This document shows, one piece after another, positions 18,501-26,909 of a stretch of DNA of 64,000 nt. The stretch lies in assembly GCA_003141555.1 (NCBI GenBank), contig PLMN01000011.1, positions 62,001 through 126,000 on the forward strand, read 5' to 3'. Under the pieces are notes generated by a model. It was not told the DNA's origin. It ran no database searches and saw only the letters and a program-made list of their open reading frames with translations. The translations under genes and the position numbers were made by a program. The stretch is from Candidatus Aminicenantota bacterium (GTDB lineage Bacteria > Acidobacteriota > Aminicenantia > Aminicenantales > UBA4085). The first letter of the stretch is position 1. The number at the start of each line of letters is the position of its first letter.

Positions 18501-19621
18501 GTATCCGGCGCACGTCCCCCTTCATCCTGTCGGCCTTGACGCTCGTCGTCTGCTTTTTCTCCGGGCGCGAGTTTCTGGCCATGCGGGCCGCCGACGAAAT
18601 CCGCCCGGGACCCGGCCTGACCGCCGCGCGCCGGCTGAGCGATTATTTCCCGCCGCTCAAGGGGACGCCGGGCGACACGCCGGTGTACGTTTTCCAGGGC
18701 CCGGCCGCGGGCGGCTCGGTGCTCGTCGTCGGTGGAACCCATCCCAACGAGCCCGCGGGCACCATCGCGGCCGTCGTCCTGGCCGAGAACATCCGGACGG
18801 CGAAAGGCAAAGTTCTCATCATCCCCTGGGCGAACGCCAGCGGCTTCACCCACAGTGATCCGCAGGAGGCGAGCCCCCAGCGCTACGAGATTTCGACGCC
18901 CGGCGGCCGGCGTTCGTTCCGGCTCGGGGCCCGGGTGACGAATCCCGTCCACCAATGGCCCGACCCGACGATCTACGTCAATCCCGGCGGGCAGAAGCTG
19001 GCCGGGATCGAATCGCGGAACCTCAACCGCGCCTACCCCGGGAAGCCCGACGGCAGCCTGACGGAGCGCGTGGCCTTTGCGATCATGGCCCTCATCAAGG
19101 CCGAGGGCGTGGTCCTCGGGATCGACCTCCACGAGTCCGCGCCCGAATACCCGGTGATCAACGCCATCGTCTTCCACGAAAACGGCGCGGACCTGGCGGC
19201 CACCGCCCAGATGTCCCTCCAGGCCGAGGGCTACGACTTCCGCCTCGAGGCCTCGCCGCCCAACCTCCGCGGCCTGTCCCATCGGGAATGGGGCGACGCG
19301 GCGGGCATCATGGCCGTCCTGCTTGAAACGGCCAACGCCTCGCACGGCCGCCTCAAGGGCCGGCCCTCGGCCGCGCTGGTCGTCGATGGCCAGGACAAGT
19401 TCTACGAGAAGGCGGCGAAGCTCGGGCGCCTGTTCGTCCCGTTCGGGCCGGCCGGCATCCCGCTCGATGAGCGCGTCGCCCGCCACCTCGCCGGCGTCTC
19501 CGCCCTCCTCGAGGCCCTGGCCGAAATCGCACCGGCGAAGGCGGTCTCCGTCGAAAACATCCCGGCCGCTCCGGCCGTCCTCACCCAAGGCCTCGGCGCC
19601 TTCCTTCGCCCGCCGGACTGA
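18497..19621 (+). CDS. Succinylglutamate desuccinylase/aspartoacylase-like hydrolase (M14-related)
   Basis: A 374-residue protein with an N-terminal hydrophobic anchor or signal (about 8-25). The zinc motif is GGTHPNEPAG (HxxE), with the third ligand in GIDLHES and the conserved NLNRAYPG between them. Family members remove acyl groups from N-acyl amino acids or act as carboxypeptidases. ATG 18497 overlaps the peptide gene stop. The open frame continues upstream into the permease gene in another frame and was rejected there. It probably processes the compound taken up by the adjacent permease. Confidence 0.82.
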   Translation: MSIRRTSPFILSALTLVVCFFSGREFLAMRAADEIRPGPGLTAARRLSDYFPPLKGTPGDTPVYVFQGPAAGGSVLVVGGTHPNEPAGTIAAVVLAENIRTAKGKVLIIPWANASGFTHSDPQEASPQRYEISTPGGRRSFRLGARVTNPVHQWPDPTIYVNPGGQKLAGIESRNLNRAYPGKPDGSLTERVAFAIMALIKAEGVVLGIDLHESAPEYPVINAIVFHENGADLAATAQMSLQAEGYDFRLEASPPNLRGLSHREWGDAAGIMAVLLETANASHGRLKGRPSAALVVDGQDKFYEKAAKLGRLFVPFGPAGIPLDERVARHLAGVSALLEALAEIAPAKAVSVENIPAAPAVLTQGLGAFLRPPD

Positions 19622-19677
19622 GCCCGGCCGGTCGGAAATCGATTTCTTCTAAACCAAGGTTTCATCGATACTTAGCA

Positions 19678-19706
19678 TTGACAAACACAAGTTGATCGGT
19701 TAGGAT
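19678..19706 (+). promoter_or_regulatory. Sigma-70 promoter of the rpsA transcription unit
   Basis: A perfect TTGACA (19678-19683), 17 bp, then TAGGAT (19701-19706). The start of transcription would be near 19713, 16 nt before the ATG of the 46-codon ORF. Confidence 0.6.
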
Positions 19707-19728
19707 AGTCCATCGTTTTTCGTCCGCC

Positions 19729-19869
19729 ATGAAAATCATCATCGACGGAGCGAAGACCATAGGCATCTCGGGCGGAGCGCCACCGCCCCCCGAGGTCATC
19801 GAAGCCGCTGTCGCCAAGATCCAACGGAACTTCGAGCAACATCACCATGAGGAGAGTCGCCCCCAATGA
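19729..19869 (+). CDS. 46-codon leader ORF resembling the C-terminal tip of IspH
   Basis: The ORF starts at ATG 19729 and its stop overlaps the rpsA start (ATGA), so translation should be coupled. The peptide includes GAKTIGISGGAPPPPEVIEA. This resembles the C-terminal part of 4-hydroxy-3-methylbut-2-enyl diphosphate reductase (IspH), where a GxxxVGISAGAStP..vi motif is typical. IspH is often encoded next to, or fused with, ribosomal protein S1. All catalytic parts of IspH are missing. It may be a remnant kept as a leader peptide. The similarity is judged by eye. Confidence 0.55.
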   Translation: MKIIIDGAKTIGISGGAPPPPEVIEAAVAKIQRNFEQHHHEESRPQ

Positions 19870-21662
19870 CCGAGACAACCAAACACCCCGAACCGATCGA
19901 CAAGGAGTCGACGGAGGACTACGAGCACCTGTTGGAGAAGTACCAGTACAGCACCAAGGAAATCTCCGCCGGCAAAGTCGTCAAAGGCCGGGTGATCAAG
20001 ATCACCCCCACCTATGTCCTGGTGGACATCGGCTTGAAATCCGAGGGGGTCATCCCCATCGAGGAGTTCACCGAGTCCGCCGACCCGGTCAAGCCCAAAG
20101 TGGGCGATGAGGTCGAAGCCGTCCTCGAAAAGACCGACCGCAAGGAAGGCTACTTCGTCCTGTCCAAGAAGAGCGCGGACGTGGAGAGGGCCCTGGACAA
20201 CCTGGAGAAAGCCTTCGCCCACCAGCACATCGTTTCGGGCCGGGTCGTCGAGCGGATCAAGAACGGCTTCACGGTCAACGTCGGCATTCCGGCCTACATG
20301 CCCGACTCGCACGCCGACATCCGGATGATCAAGGATCCGGAAAAGCTCATCGGCCAGACGTTCAAGTTCCGGGTCATCAAGTTCGACCGAAAGGACGCGA
20401 ACGCGGTTGTCTCCCGGAAGCTCTTCCTCCTGGACGAGAGGGAGATGAAGCGCCGCAAGGTCTTCGCCGTACTGGCCAAAGGCCAGGTCCTGAAGGGTGT
20501 CGTCAAGTCCCTGACGAGCTTCGGGGCCTTTGTCGACATCGGCGGGGTCGAGGGCCTGCTCCACATATCCGACATGTCCTGGGGCAAGACCGGCCACCCC
20601 TCCGAGCTCTACCACGTCGGCCAAGAGGTCGAGGTCCAGGTCCTCGACTTCAACGAGAAGGACGAGAAGATCTCCCTCGGCGCGAAGCAGCTCCAGCCCG
20701 ACCCCTGGTCGAACATCGCCGACAAGTATATGGCCGGCCAGCGGATCACGGGCCGGGTGACGAGCCTGACCGACTTCGGGGCGTTCGTCGAGCTCGAAAA
20801 AGGCGTGGAGGGCTTGGTCCACATCTCCGACCTCACCTGGTCGCGGAAGATGATCCACCCCAAGAAGCTCCTGAATTTGGGCGACGAGGTCACGGTGAGC
20901 ATCCTCGACGTCAACCCGACCTCCAAGCGCATCTCCCTCGGCCTGAAGCAGGTTACGCCCCACCCCCTGGAAATCCTCAAGCAGAAATATCCCACCGGCA
21001 CGCGGATCAAGGGCAAGATCACGAGCATTACCGACTTTGGGGCGTTCCTCGAGGTCGAGCCGGGCATCGAAGGCCTGATCCACGTCTCGGACATCTCCTG
21101 GGAGAAGATCCGCCATCCGTCGGCCAAGCTCAAGGTCGGGCAGGAGGCCGAAGCCGTCATCCTCAACATCGACGTCGAGCGCCAGAAGGTCTCCCTGGGC
21201 ATCAAGCAGCTCGAGGGCGACATCTGGGAGGAGTTCTTCGCCCGGCAGCGGACGGGCGATCTGGTCAACGTCCGCATCGTCCGGATCGCCGACTTCGGCC
21301 TGTTCGTCGAGATCATGCCCGGCATCGAGGGCGTCGTGTTCCTCTCCGAGCTCGACGAGAAGAAGATCGACAACCCGGCCGAGTCCTTCAAGATCGGCGA
21401 GGAGCGGACGGCCAAGATCATCAAGCTCAACGCCAAGGACAAGAAGATCTCGCTCAGCTTCCGCCAGGCGCAGGTCGACATCCAGAAGCAGGACTACCAG
21501 CGCTACGTCGACAGCCAGGACGACCGGATGACCCTGGGCGACCTCATGAAGGACCAGCTGAAGATGTTCCAGACTCCCAAAAAGGCGGAGAAGGTGGAAA
21601 AGGCCGAGCCCGCCGAGAAAGCCGAGAAACCCGCGAAAAAGGAGGAGGCCAACGATGATTAA
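19866..21662 (+). CDS. rpsA: 30S ribosomal protein S1
   Basis: This 598-residue protein has six S1 RNA-binding repeats; recurring DFGAFVE and GLVHISD type motifs appear in repeats 3-6. It binds mRNA at the 30S platform and supports translation of poorly led messages. The C-terminus is a Lys/Glu/Ala-rich tail. The gene overlaps the leader ORF by 4 bp and the HU gene by 8 bp. Confidence 0.95.
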   Translation: MTETTKHPEPIDKESTEDYEHLLEKYQYSTKEISAGKVVKGRVIKITPTYVLVDIGLKSEGVIPIEEFTESADPVKPKVGDEVEAVLEKTDRKEGYFVLSKKSADVERALDNLEKAFAHQHIVSGRVVERIKNGFTVNVGIPAYMPDSHADIRMIKDPEKLIGQTFKFRVIKFDRKDANAVVSRKLFLLDEREMKRRKVFAVLAKGQVLKGVVKSLTSFGAFVDIGGVEGLLHISDMSWGKTGHPSELYHVGQEVEVQVLDFNEKDEKISLGAKQLQPDPWSNIADKYMAGQRITGRVTSLTDFGAFVELEKGVEGLVHISDLTWSRKMIHPKKLLNLGDEVTVSILDVNPTSKRISLGLKQVTPHPLEILKQKYPTGTRIKGKITSITDFGAFLEVEPGIEGLIHVSDISWEKIRHPSAKLKVGQEAEAVILNIDVERQKVSLGIKQLEGDIWEEFFARQRTGDLVNVRIVRIADFGLFVEIMPGIEGVVFLSELDEKKIDNPAESFKIGEERTAKIIKLNAKDKKISLSFRQAQVDIQKQDYQRYVDSQDDRMTLGDLMKDQLKMFQTPKKAEKVEKAEPAEKAEKPAKKEEANDD

Positions 21663-21930
21663 AGCCGATCTCATCAACATCATCTCCAAGGAGATGAGCA
21701 TTCCCAAGCAGGAGGCGGAGATCGGGGTCAACCTGTTTTTCGACACGATCAAGGACGCGATCCTGAAGGGCGAGGAGATCGAGGTCCGCGGCTTCGGCTC
21801 GTTCCGGTTCCGGAACCGGCCTTCGCGATCCGGGCGCAACCCGCGGACGGGCGACCCGGTGAAAGTCCCGCCCAAGAAGGTCCTCTACTTCAAGCCGAGC
21901 AAGCTCCTCAAGGAGCTGATCAACAAGTAA
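21655..21930 (+). CDS. HU/IHF-family DNA-bending protein
   Basis: A 91-residue histone-like protein. It carries the family signature VRGFGSFRFRNRPSRSGRNP (about 45-65) containing the DNA-intercalating arm. It starts inside the end of rpsA (8-bp overlap), the position taken by ihfB in many bacteria. It could be either the IHF beta-type subunit or a homodimeric HU. Confidence 0.9.
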   Translation: MIKADLINIISKEMSIPKQEAEIGVNLFFDTIKDAILKGEEIEVRGFGSFRFRNRPSRSGRNPRTGDPVKVPPKKVLYFKPSKLLKELINK

Positions 21931-22451
21931 TGCGCTATCTCGCCGCGCCCTGGCGGGCGCCCTACGTCAAGAACGTCCACAAGCCGGCGCCCTGCGTCTT
22001 CTGCGCCGCGCTGAAGGACGGGGACGACAGGGCGGCCGGCATCCTCCTCCGGGGGCGGCGGGCGTTCGTCATCCTGAACAAGTATCCCTATCAATCCGGC
22101 CACCTGATGGTCGCCCCGTACCGCCACACGGCCGCGTTCGAGCGCGCCCCCGGGCCGGAGAGCGGCGAGATCATGGATCTCGTCCAGCTGAGCCTCCGGG
22201 TGCTCCGGGCGGCCTACCAGCCCCACGGCTTCAACGTCGGGCTGAATCTGGGCCGGAGCGCCGGGGCGGGGGTCGTGGACCACTACCACGTCCATGTCGT
22301 CCCGCGCTGGACCGGGGACTCCAACTTCATGCCGGTCGCCGGCGGGACCAAGGTCATGATCGAGAACCTCGACACGACCTGGGCCCGCCTCGCCCCCCGT
22401 TTCGCCAAGGCGGCGTCGAAGCGGCCTCGCGCCGTCGCCCATTCCCTGTGA
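21930..22451 (+). CDS. HIT-family hydrolase
   Basis: This 173-residue protein has the histidine triad HYHVHVVPRW near residues 112-121 with the catalytic middle histidine, and an N-terminal CVFCAAL zinc-type pair. The length and GLNLGRSAGAGVVDH context match the bacterial branch annotated as Ap4A phosphorylase/hydrolase-like. It should split a nucleotide phosphoester or phosphoramidate; the substrate is not evident. Its ATG overlaps the preceding stop by one base. Confidence 0.88.
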   Translation: MRYLAAPWRAPYVKNVHKPAPCVFCAALKDGDDRAAGILLRGRRAFVILNKYPYQSGHLMVAPYRHTAAFERAPGPESGEIMDLVQLSLRVLRAAYQPHGFNVGLNLGRSAGAGVVDHYHVHVVPRWTGDSNFMPVAGGTKVMIENLDTTWARLAPRFAKAASKRPRAVAHSL

Positions 22452-22460
22452 GGTGCACCG

Positions 22461-24389
22461 ATGCTTAAAACGATGCGGAACAACATCCAGTCCCTCAAGC
22501 CGATCCTGTGGATCATCGTGGGGACGTTCATCCTCTCCATCTTCGTCGTCTGGGGCGGCGCCGGCCGCCTGGGCGAGGGGGGGAGGGCCGGAACCCTCGT
22601 CGCGGTCGGCCGGGAGCGGATCACGACCGAGTCCTACGGCGCCGCCCTCAAGAGCCGGATCGAAAACCTGAAGCAGCAGTACAAGGACCTCAACAAGACA
22701 TTCATCGAGCAGCTCAACCTGCCCCAACAGGTCCTCGAGCAGATGGTCGAGCAGTCGCTGATCGCCGAGCAGGCCCGTTCGCTGGGCCTCCGCGCCTCGG
22801 ACGATGAAGTGGCGGCCAAGATCAAGAGCTTCCCCGGCCTGCAGCGCGACGGGCAGTTCGTCGGCTACCAGGATTACAAGCGCGTCCTCGATTACAACCA
22901 CATCAACGTGGCGGAGTTCGAGGACGGCATCCGGAAGGACATCGTCCTGACCAAGACCGTCCAGATCCTGACCGCGGGCGTGACCGCCACGCCGGACGAG
23001 GTCTGGGAGACCTACCGAAAGGACAAGGACTCGGCCAAGATCGAGTACCTGGTCCTCGACCGGAGCAAGGTCGAGCTCGACAAGAAGCCGGACGCGGCCG
23101 AGATTCGGGCCCATTTCGACCAGTCCAAGGATTCGTACAAGATCCCCGAGCGGCGGGAAGGGGGCCTCGTCTTTTACAAGAACGACGACCTGAAGAAGGA
23201 GGTCGAGCTCAGCGAGTCCGACATCCAGAAATACTACCAGGACAACAAGGCCCAGTTCCAGAACCCCGAAAAGATCCGGGTCAGCCGGATTTTCATCCCC
23301 TTCGGCAAGGACAAGGACCTCGCCCAGGCCGAGGCCGAAGGCGTGGAGGCCAAAATCAAGGCCAAGCAGGACTTCGCCGCCCTGGCCAAGGTCCATTCCA
23401 AGGATGACAAAGCCAAGGACGGCGGAGACTGGGGCACGGCGGACTGGCGAACCCTCCCGGCCAAGGAGCAGGACGAGATCGCCAAGCTCAAGGCCGGCGA
23501 GACGACCGGCATCGTGGCCGGCGACACCGGCCTGGCCGTCGACAAGGTCACGGAACGGGAAGGGTCCTCGGTCGTTCCCCTGAGCGAGGCCAAGCCGCGC
23601 ATCCGGTCTATCCTCCAGGATCAGAAGGCCCGCGACCTGGCGGCCCAGCGCGTCGCCAAGCTCGAGAAGGAAGCCAAGGCGGGCAAGAGCCTCGACGCGG
23701 CCGCGGGCAAGGCCAACCTCAAGGTCCGATCGACCGGCCTGCTCAAGGACGGCCAGGCCTTCGAAGACATCGACCCCTCGGGATCAATCGCCGCCGCCCT
23801 CTTCAAGATGAAGGACAAGGAGATTTCCGCGCCGGTCTATACGTACGGCGGCGTGGGCCTGGTCGATCTTCGGAAGACCGAGGCGCCCCGGCCCGCGACG
23901 TTCGACGAGGTGAAGACCGACGCCGAGAACGACGTAATTGAGCTCCGGAAGAAGGACGCCGCCCTGGCCAGGATTCGGGAAATCCGGGCGAAGCTGACCG
24001 ACAAGAACTGGGAGGACATCGCCCAGAAATACAAGGTCGAGATCAAGACCATCGACGACCACAAGAAAGAGCAGTACGTCGGCATCATCGGCGAGAACAA
24101 GGATGTCGACGCCCAGGCCTTCAGCCTGCCCTTGAACCAGGTGAGCGAGCCGATCGCCTTCGACAACGGCTACGCGCTCGTCCGCGTCCTCAGCCGCAAG
24201 ACCGTCACTCGGGCCGATTTCGACAAGGATAAGGACACCGAGCTGGCTACGGTCCTCGAGCAGAAGAAGAACAAGTTCCTGCAGTCGTACATCGCCAAGC
24301 TGAAGACGGAGAAGAATCTCAAGGTCAAGTACGACGCCTTCCTCCAGACGACGCAAGAGGTGCTCTCGCGGTACGATACGGCAAAGTGA
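22461..24389 (+). CDS. PpiD/SurA-like periplasmic peptidyl-prolyl isomerase
   Basis: A 642-residue foldase anchored by one N-terminal helix (about 14-33, ending FVVWGGAGRLG) like PpiD. A SurA-type helical region (about 45-190) is followed by a parvulin domain (about 260-370) and a long charged C-terminal region. It probably escorts outer-membrane proteins at the inner-membrane exit site. GAGGTG lies just before the ATG. The gene ends just before a repeat-rich gap. Confidence 0.88.
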   Translation: MLKTMRNNIQSLKPILWIIVGTFILSIFVVWGGAGRLGEGGRAGTLVAVGRERITTESYGAALKSRIENLKQQYKDLNKTFIEQLNLPQQVLEQMVEQSLIAEQARSLGLRASDDEVAAKIKSFPGLQRDGQFVGYQDYKRVLDYNHINVAEFEDGIRKDIVLTKTVQILTAGVTATPDEVWETYRKDKDSAKIEYLVLDRSKVELDKKPDAAEIRAHFDQSKDSYKIPERREGGLVFYKNDDLKKEVELSESDIQKYYQDNKAQFQNPEKIRVSRIFIPFGKDKDLAQAEAEGVEAKIKAKQDFAALAKVHSKDDKAKDGGDWGTADWRTLPAKEQDEIAKLKAGETTGIVAGDTGLAVDKVTEREGSSVVPLSEAKPRIRSILQDQKARDLAAQRVAKLEKEAKAGKSLDAAAGKANLKVRSTGLLKDGQAFEDIDPSGSIAAALFKMKDKEISAPVYTYGGVGLVDLRKTEAPRPATFDEVKTDAENDVIELRKKDAALARIREIRAKLTDKNWEDIAQKYKVEIKTIDDHKKEQYVGIIGENKDVDAQAFSLPLNQVSEPIAFDNGYALVRVLSRKTVTRADFDKDKDTELATVLEQKKNKFLQSYIAKLKTEKNLKVKYDAFLQTTQEVLSRYDTAK

Positions 24390-24414
24390 CAGTCCTTTAA
24401 TTACTATAGTAAAT

Positions 24415-24443
24415 GTCATCCCGAGCGGAGCGAGGGATCTCCC
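24415..24443 (+). repeat. Dispersed GTCATCCCGAGCGGAGCG-type repeat
   Basis: The sequence starting GTCATCCCGAGC and running to GGGATCTCCC matches the general pattern of short dispersed repeats common in many bacterial genomes. It marks the left side of the composite repeat in this 480-bp gap. Only one copy was seen in the window. Confidence 0.4.
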
Positions 24444-24450
24444 CCGCCCG

Positions 24451-24555
24451 GCGGGTCCTGGCGCCGCCCAGCCTCACCGGCCTCGCTCATCACCCTTATC
24501 GAGGGTCCCATTCGCTTCGGCCGGCGGGGCGCCCCGGTCGGCGCCACCCGCCGGC
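24451..24555 (-). repeat. Repeat family I, copy 1
   Basis: Reverse complement of the repeat at 40058-40161 with an estimated 85% identity. The core (24477-24524) is nearly identical to 40087-40133 and folds as CCGGCC/GGCCGG enclosing an ACCCT/AGGGT hairpin. The hairpin loop is CGATA here and CGTC in the other copy. Confidence 0.65.
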
Positions 24556-24610
24556 ATCTCAGAATTCTGTGCCTTGGAATTGTTCCGGTCGATCTCTCCG
24601 CGCCCATGCG

Positions 24611-24751
24611 GCGGTGGGACAGAGGGCAAGGAGGCCGTGTGGAGGCGAGCGAGCATGGTTCGACGCCCGCAGGGCGGCGATCGCGAGCCGGAACCCGAGC
24701 CGGTTTCCGCGCCGGGGAAACCGGCGTGCCGACGGCCCTCTGTCCTACCGC
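24611..24751 (+). repeat. Repeat family II, copy 1
   Basis: A folded repeat. 24611-24627 pairs with 24735-24751 (17 positions, one G-U), and an inner hairpin pairs GCCGGTTTCC with GGAAACCGGC. A 48-bp block (24694-24741) is identical to 55171-55218, and GTGTGGAGGCGAGC (24637-24650) recurs at 55111-55124. The outer stem sequence differs from the other copy but still pairs. Confidence 0.7.
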
Positions 24752-24871
24752 CCCTTCCACAGAGGGGCTAGTCGGCGACAGGACCCGCTGAGCATATTTT
24801 TCCCTCTTGACACGGCCCTCCGAAATGGAAAAAGTGTAGGGGCGTCCCCACTCTTGTCCAAGGAGAGCCGC

Positions 24872-26878
24872 ATGGAAACGCCTCGAACCTCGCTCCCCCC
24901 GGAAGCCTACCAGGAGCTCAAACCCGGCCAGGCCTACGTCCCCTTCGTCCCGCCCCACGTCGACGCGCCCGAGGTCACCCTCCGCGCCGTCCTATGGGGC
25001 TTGTTCATGTCCCTGTTCTTCACCTTCTCGATCGCCTACCTCGGCCTCAAGGTCGGCACCGTCCCCGAGGCGGCCATCCCGATCGCGATCCTGGCCGTGG
25101 GCCTCGGCTACCTCTATAAGCGCCGCAACTCGATTCTGGAGAACGTCATCATCCAGTCGATCGGCTCGGCGTCGGGGGCCATCGGGGCCGGGGCGATCTT
25201 CACCATCCCGGCCCTCTACATCCTGGGCATCCCCACGGATATCTTCAAGATCTTCCTCTCCTGCTTCCTGGGCGGATGCCTGGGCATCCTCTTCCTCGTG
25301 CCCCTCCGCCGCTATTTCTGCGTCGAGCAGCACGGCAAGCTGCCGTTCCCCGAGGCGACCGCCACGACCGAGATCCTCGTCTCGGGCGAGGCGGGCGGCT
25401 CCCAGGCCAAGCTCCTGGTCTTCGGCATCCTGATCAGCGCAGTCTACGAGTTCCTGGCGATCGCCGTCCGCGCCTGGAACGAGGTCATCACCTTCCGCTT
25501 CATCCCGGCCCTGGACCACCTAGCCGTCAAGGCCCGGATGGTCTTCAAGATCGACGCCCTGTCCGCGTTCCTCGGACTGGGCTACGTCATCGGCCTGCGC
25601 TACAATGCCGTGATCGTGGCCGGCGGGTTGCTCTCCCACCTGGCCTTCATCCCCCTGATCTGGTTCCTGGGCCAGCACCTCCCCGGCCCGCTCTATCCGG
25701 GGAAGATCCCGATCGCCGAGATGACCGAGGTCCAGATCTTCAGCACCTACGTCCGCAACATCGGCATCGGGGCGATCTTCATGGCCGGCGTCCTGGGCAT
25801 CATCAAATCGCTGCCGATCATGGTCCGGTCGCTGTCGCTCGGCTTCCGGGAGATGTTCAAGGGCAAGGCGGCCGGCGCCGCCGCGGCCGCGCGGACCGAC
25901 CGGGACCTCCGGATGTCCACGATCCTCGCCGGCGCCGGCGCGACCGCGGTCGGCCTGTTCCTCTATTTCCTCTGGATCTCCAACGTCAAGTTCGCCCTGA
26001 TCGGCGTCGTCCTCTGCCTCCTCCTGTCCTTCCTGTTCGCCACCGTCGCGGCCAACGCCATCGCCATCGTCGGGACGAACCCCGTCTCGGGCATGACCCT
26101 GATCACGATCATCCTGGGCAGCGTCATCCTGATCGGAGCGGGCCTCAGCGGGACCGAGGGCATGGGCGTCGCCCTGCTCATCGGGGCGGTAGTCTGCACG
26201 GCCCTCTCTTTGTCCGGAAGCTTCATCACCGACCTCAAGATCGGCTATTGGCTGGGGGCCACGCCCCGCAACCAGGAGCGCTTCAAGTTCGCCGGCGTGT
26301 TCGTCGCGGCCCTTGTGGTCGGGATCTCGATCTACATCCTCGACCGGGCCTTCTCCTTCAGCAGCGGAACGCTCGCCGCGCCCCAAGCCAACCTCATGGC
26401 CGCCGTGATCAAGTCGCTGATGTCGCACGAGCCCGTGACCTGGGTTCTCTACGGCGTCGGAGTCTTCGTCACCCTGGCCTGCGAGCTGGCCAACGTCCCG
26501 CCCCTGGCCTTCGCCTTGGGCATGTATCTCCCCCTGCCGCTCACGACCCCGCTCCTCGTCGGCGGCTTCATCTCCCACCTCGTCCGGAAATCGACCAAGG
26601 ACGCGGCCCTCGCCGAGAAACGAGTCAACCGCGGGACGCTCGCCGCGTCGGGCTTCATCGCCGGCGGGGCGCTGGTGGGCATCCTGCTGGCCGTTCTGAA
26701 GCTCGCCGGCCTCGACCGTTTCATCAGCTGGGGCATCCCCCTCGTCCTCGACGGCGGCAGGTGGGTGGACGGGACCGCCCTGCCTTGGTACAACGCCTAC
26801 GGCGAGGTCATCAGCCTCGCGGCCTTCGTCATCCTGCTTTACGTCCTCTACCGCACCGCCCGGAAGGCGAAGAGTTAG
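24872..26878 (+). CDS. OPT-family oligopeptide transporter
   Basis: This 668-residue protein has about 14-16 membrane helices. Its N-terminal region has FSIAYLGLKVGTVPEAAIPIA and NVIIQSIGSASGAIGAG, resembling prokaryotic OPT carriers that import peptides or peptide-like chelators. ATG 24872 follows AAGGAG. The frame runs on upstream to 24413 through the repeats, which is not coding. It is followed by an aminopeptidase and an amino-acid permease, so peptide use is likely. Confidence 0.9.
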   Translation: METPRTSLPPEAYQELKPGQAYVPFVPPHVDAPEVTLRAVLWGLFMSLFFTFSIAYLGLKVGTVPEAAIPIAILAVGLGYLYKRRNSILENVIIQSIGSASGAIGAGAIFTIPALYILGIPTDIFKIFLSCFLGGCLGILFLVPLRRYFCVEQHGKLPFPEATATTEILVSGEAGGSQAKLLVFGILISAVYEFLAIAVRAWNEVITFRFIPALDHLAVKARMVFKIDALSAFLGLGYVIGLRYNAVIVAGGLLSHLAFIPLIWFLGQHLPGPLYPGKIPIAEMTEVQIFSTYVRNIGIGAIFMAGVLGIIKSLPIMVRSLSLGFREMFKGKAAGAAAAARTDRDLRMSTILAGAGATAVGLFLYFLWISNVKFALIGVVLCLLLSFLFATVAANAIAIVGTNPVSGMTLITIILGSVILIGAGLSGTEGMGVALLIGAVVCTALSLSGSFITDLKIGYWLGATPRNQERFKFAGVFVAALVVGISIYILDRAFSFSSGTLAAPQANLMAAVIKSLMSHEPVTWVLYGVGVFVTLACELANVPPLAFALGMYLPLPLTTPLLVGGFISHLVRKSTKDAALAEKRVNRGTLAASGFIAGGALVGILLAVLKLAGLDRFISWGIPLVLDGGRWVDGTALPWYNAYGEVISLAAFVILLYVLYRTARKAKS

Positions 26879-26909
26879 CGCGCGGCCCGCCCGCGAAAGG
26901 AGAACCGAC

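Larger units (their letters stand above)
24451..24788. repeat. Composite repeat with imperfect terminal inverted repeats
   Basis: The ends 24451-24468 and 24771-24788 are inverted repeats (16 of 18 positions). Between them lie one copy of repeat family I (minus) and one of family II (plus). The size (338 bp), inverted ends and lack of a credible coding frame resemble a MITE-like element. No target-site duplication was identified. Confidence 0.45.

Noticed and set aside
24807-24835. TTGACA before the OPT gene as a promoter
   Set aside because: No acceptable -10 at 16-18 bp (sequence there is AAAAGT).
24413-24871. N-terminal extension of the OPT transporter through the repeats
   Set aside because: Arg/Pro-rich translation of repeat DNA; the AAGGAG site precedes the internal ATG 24872.
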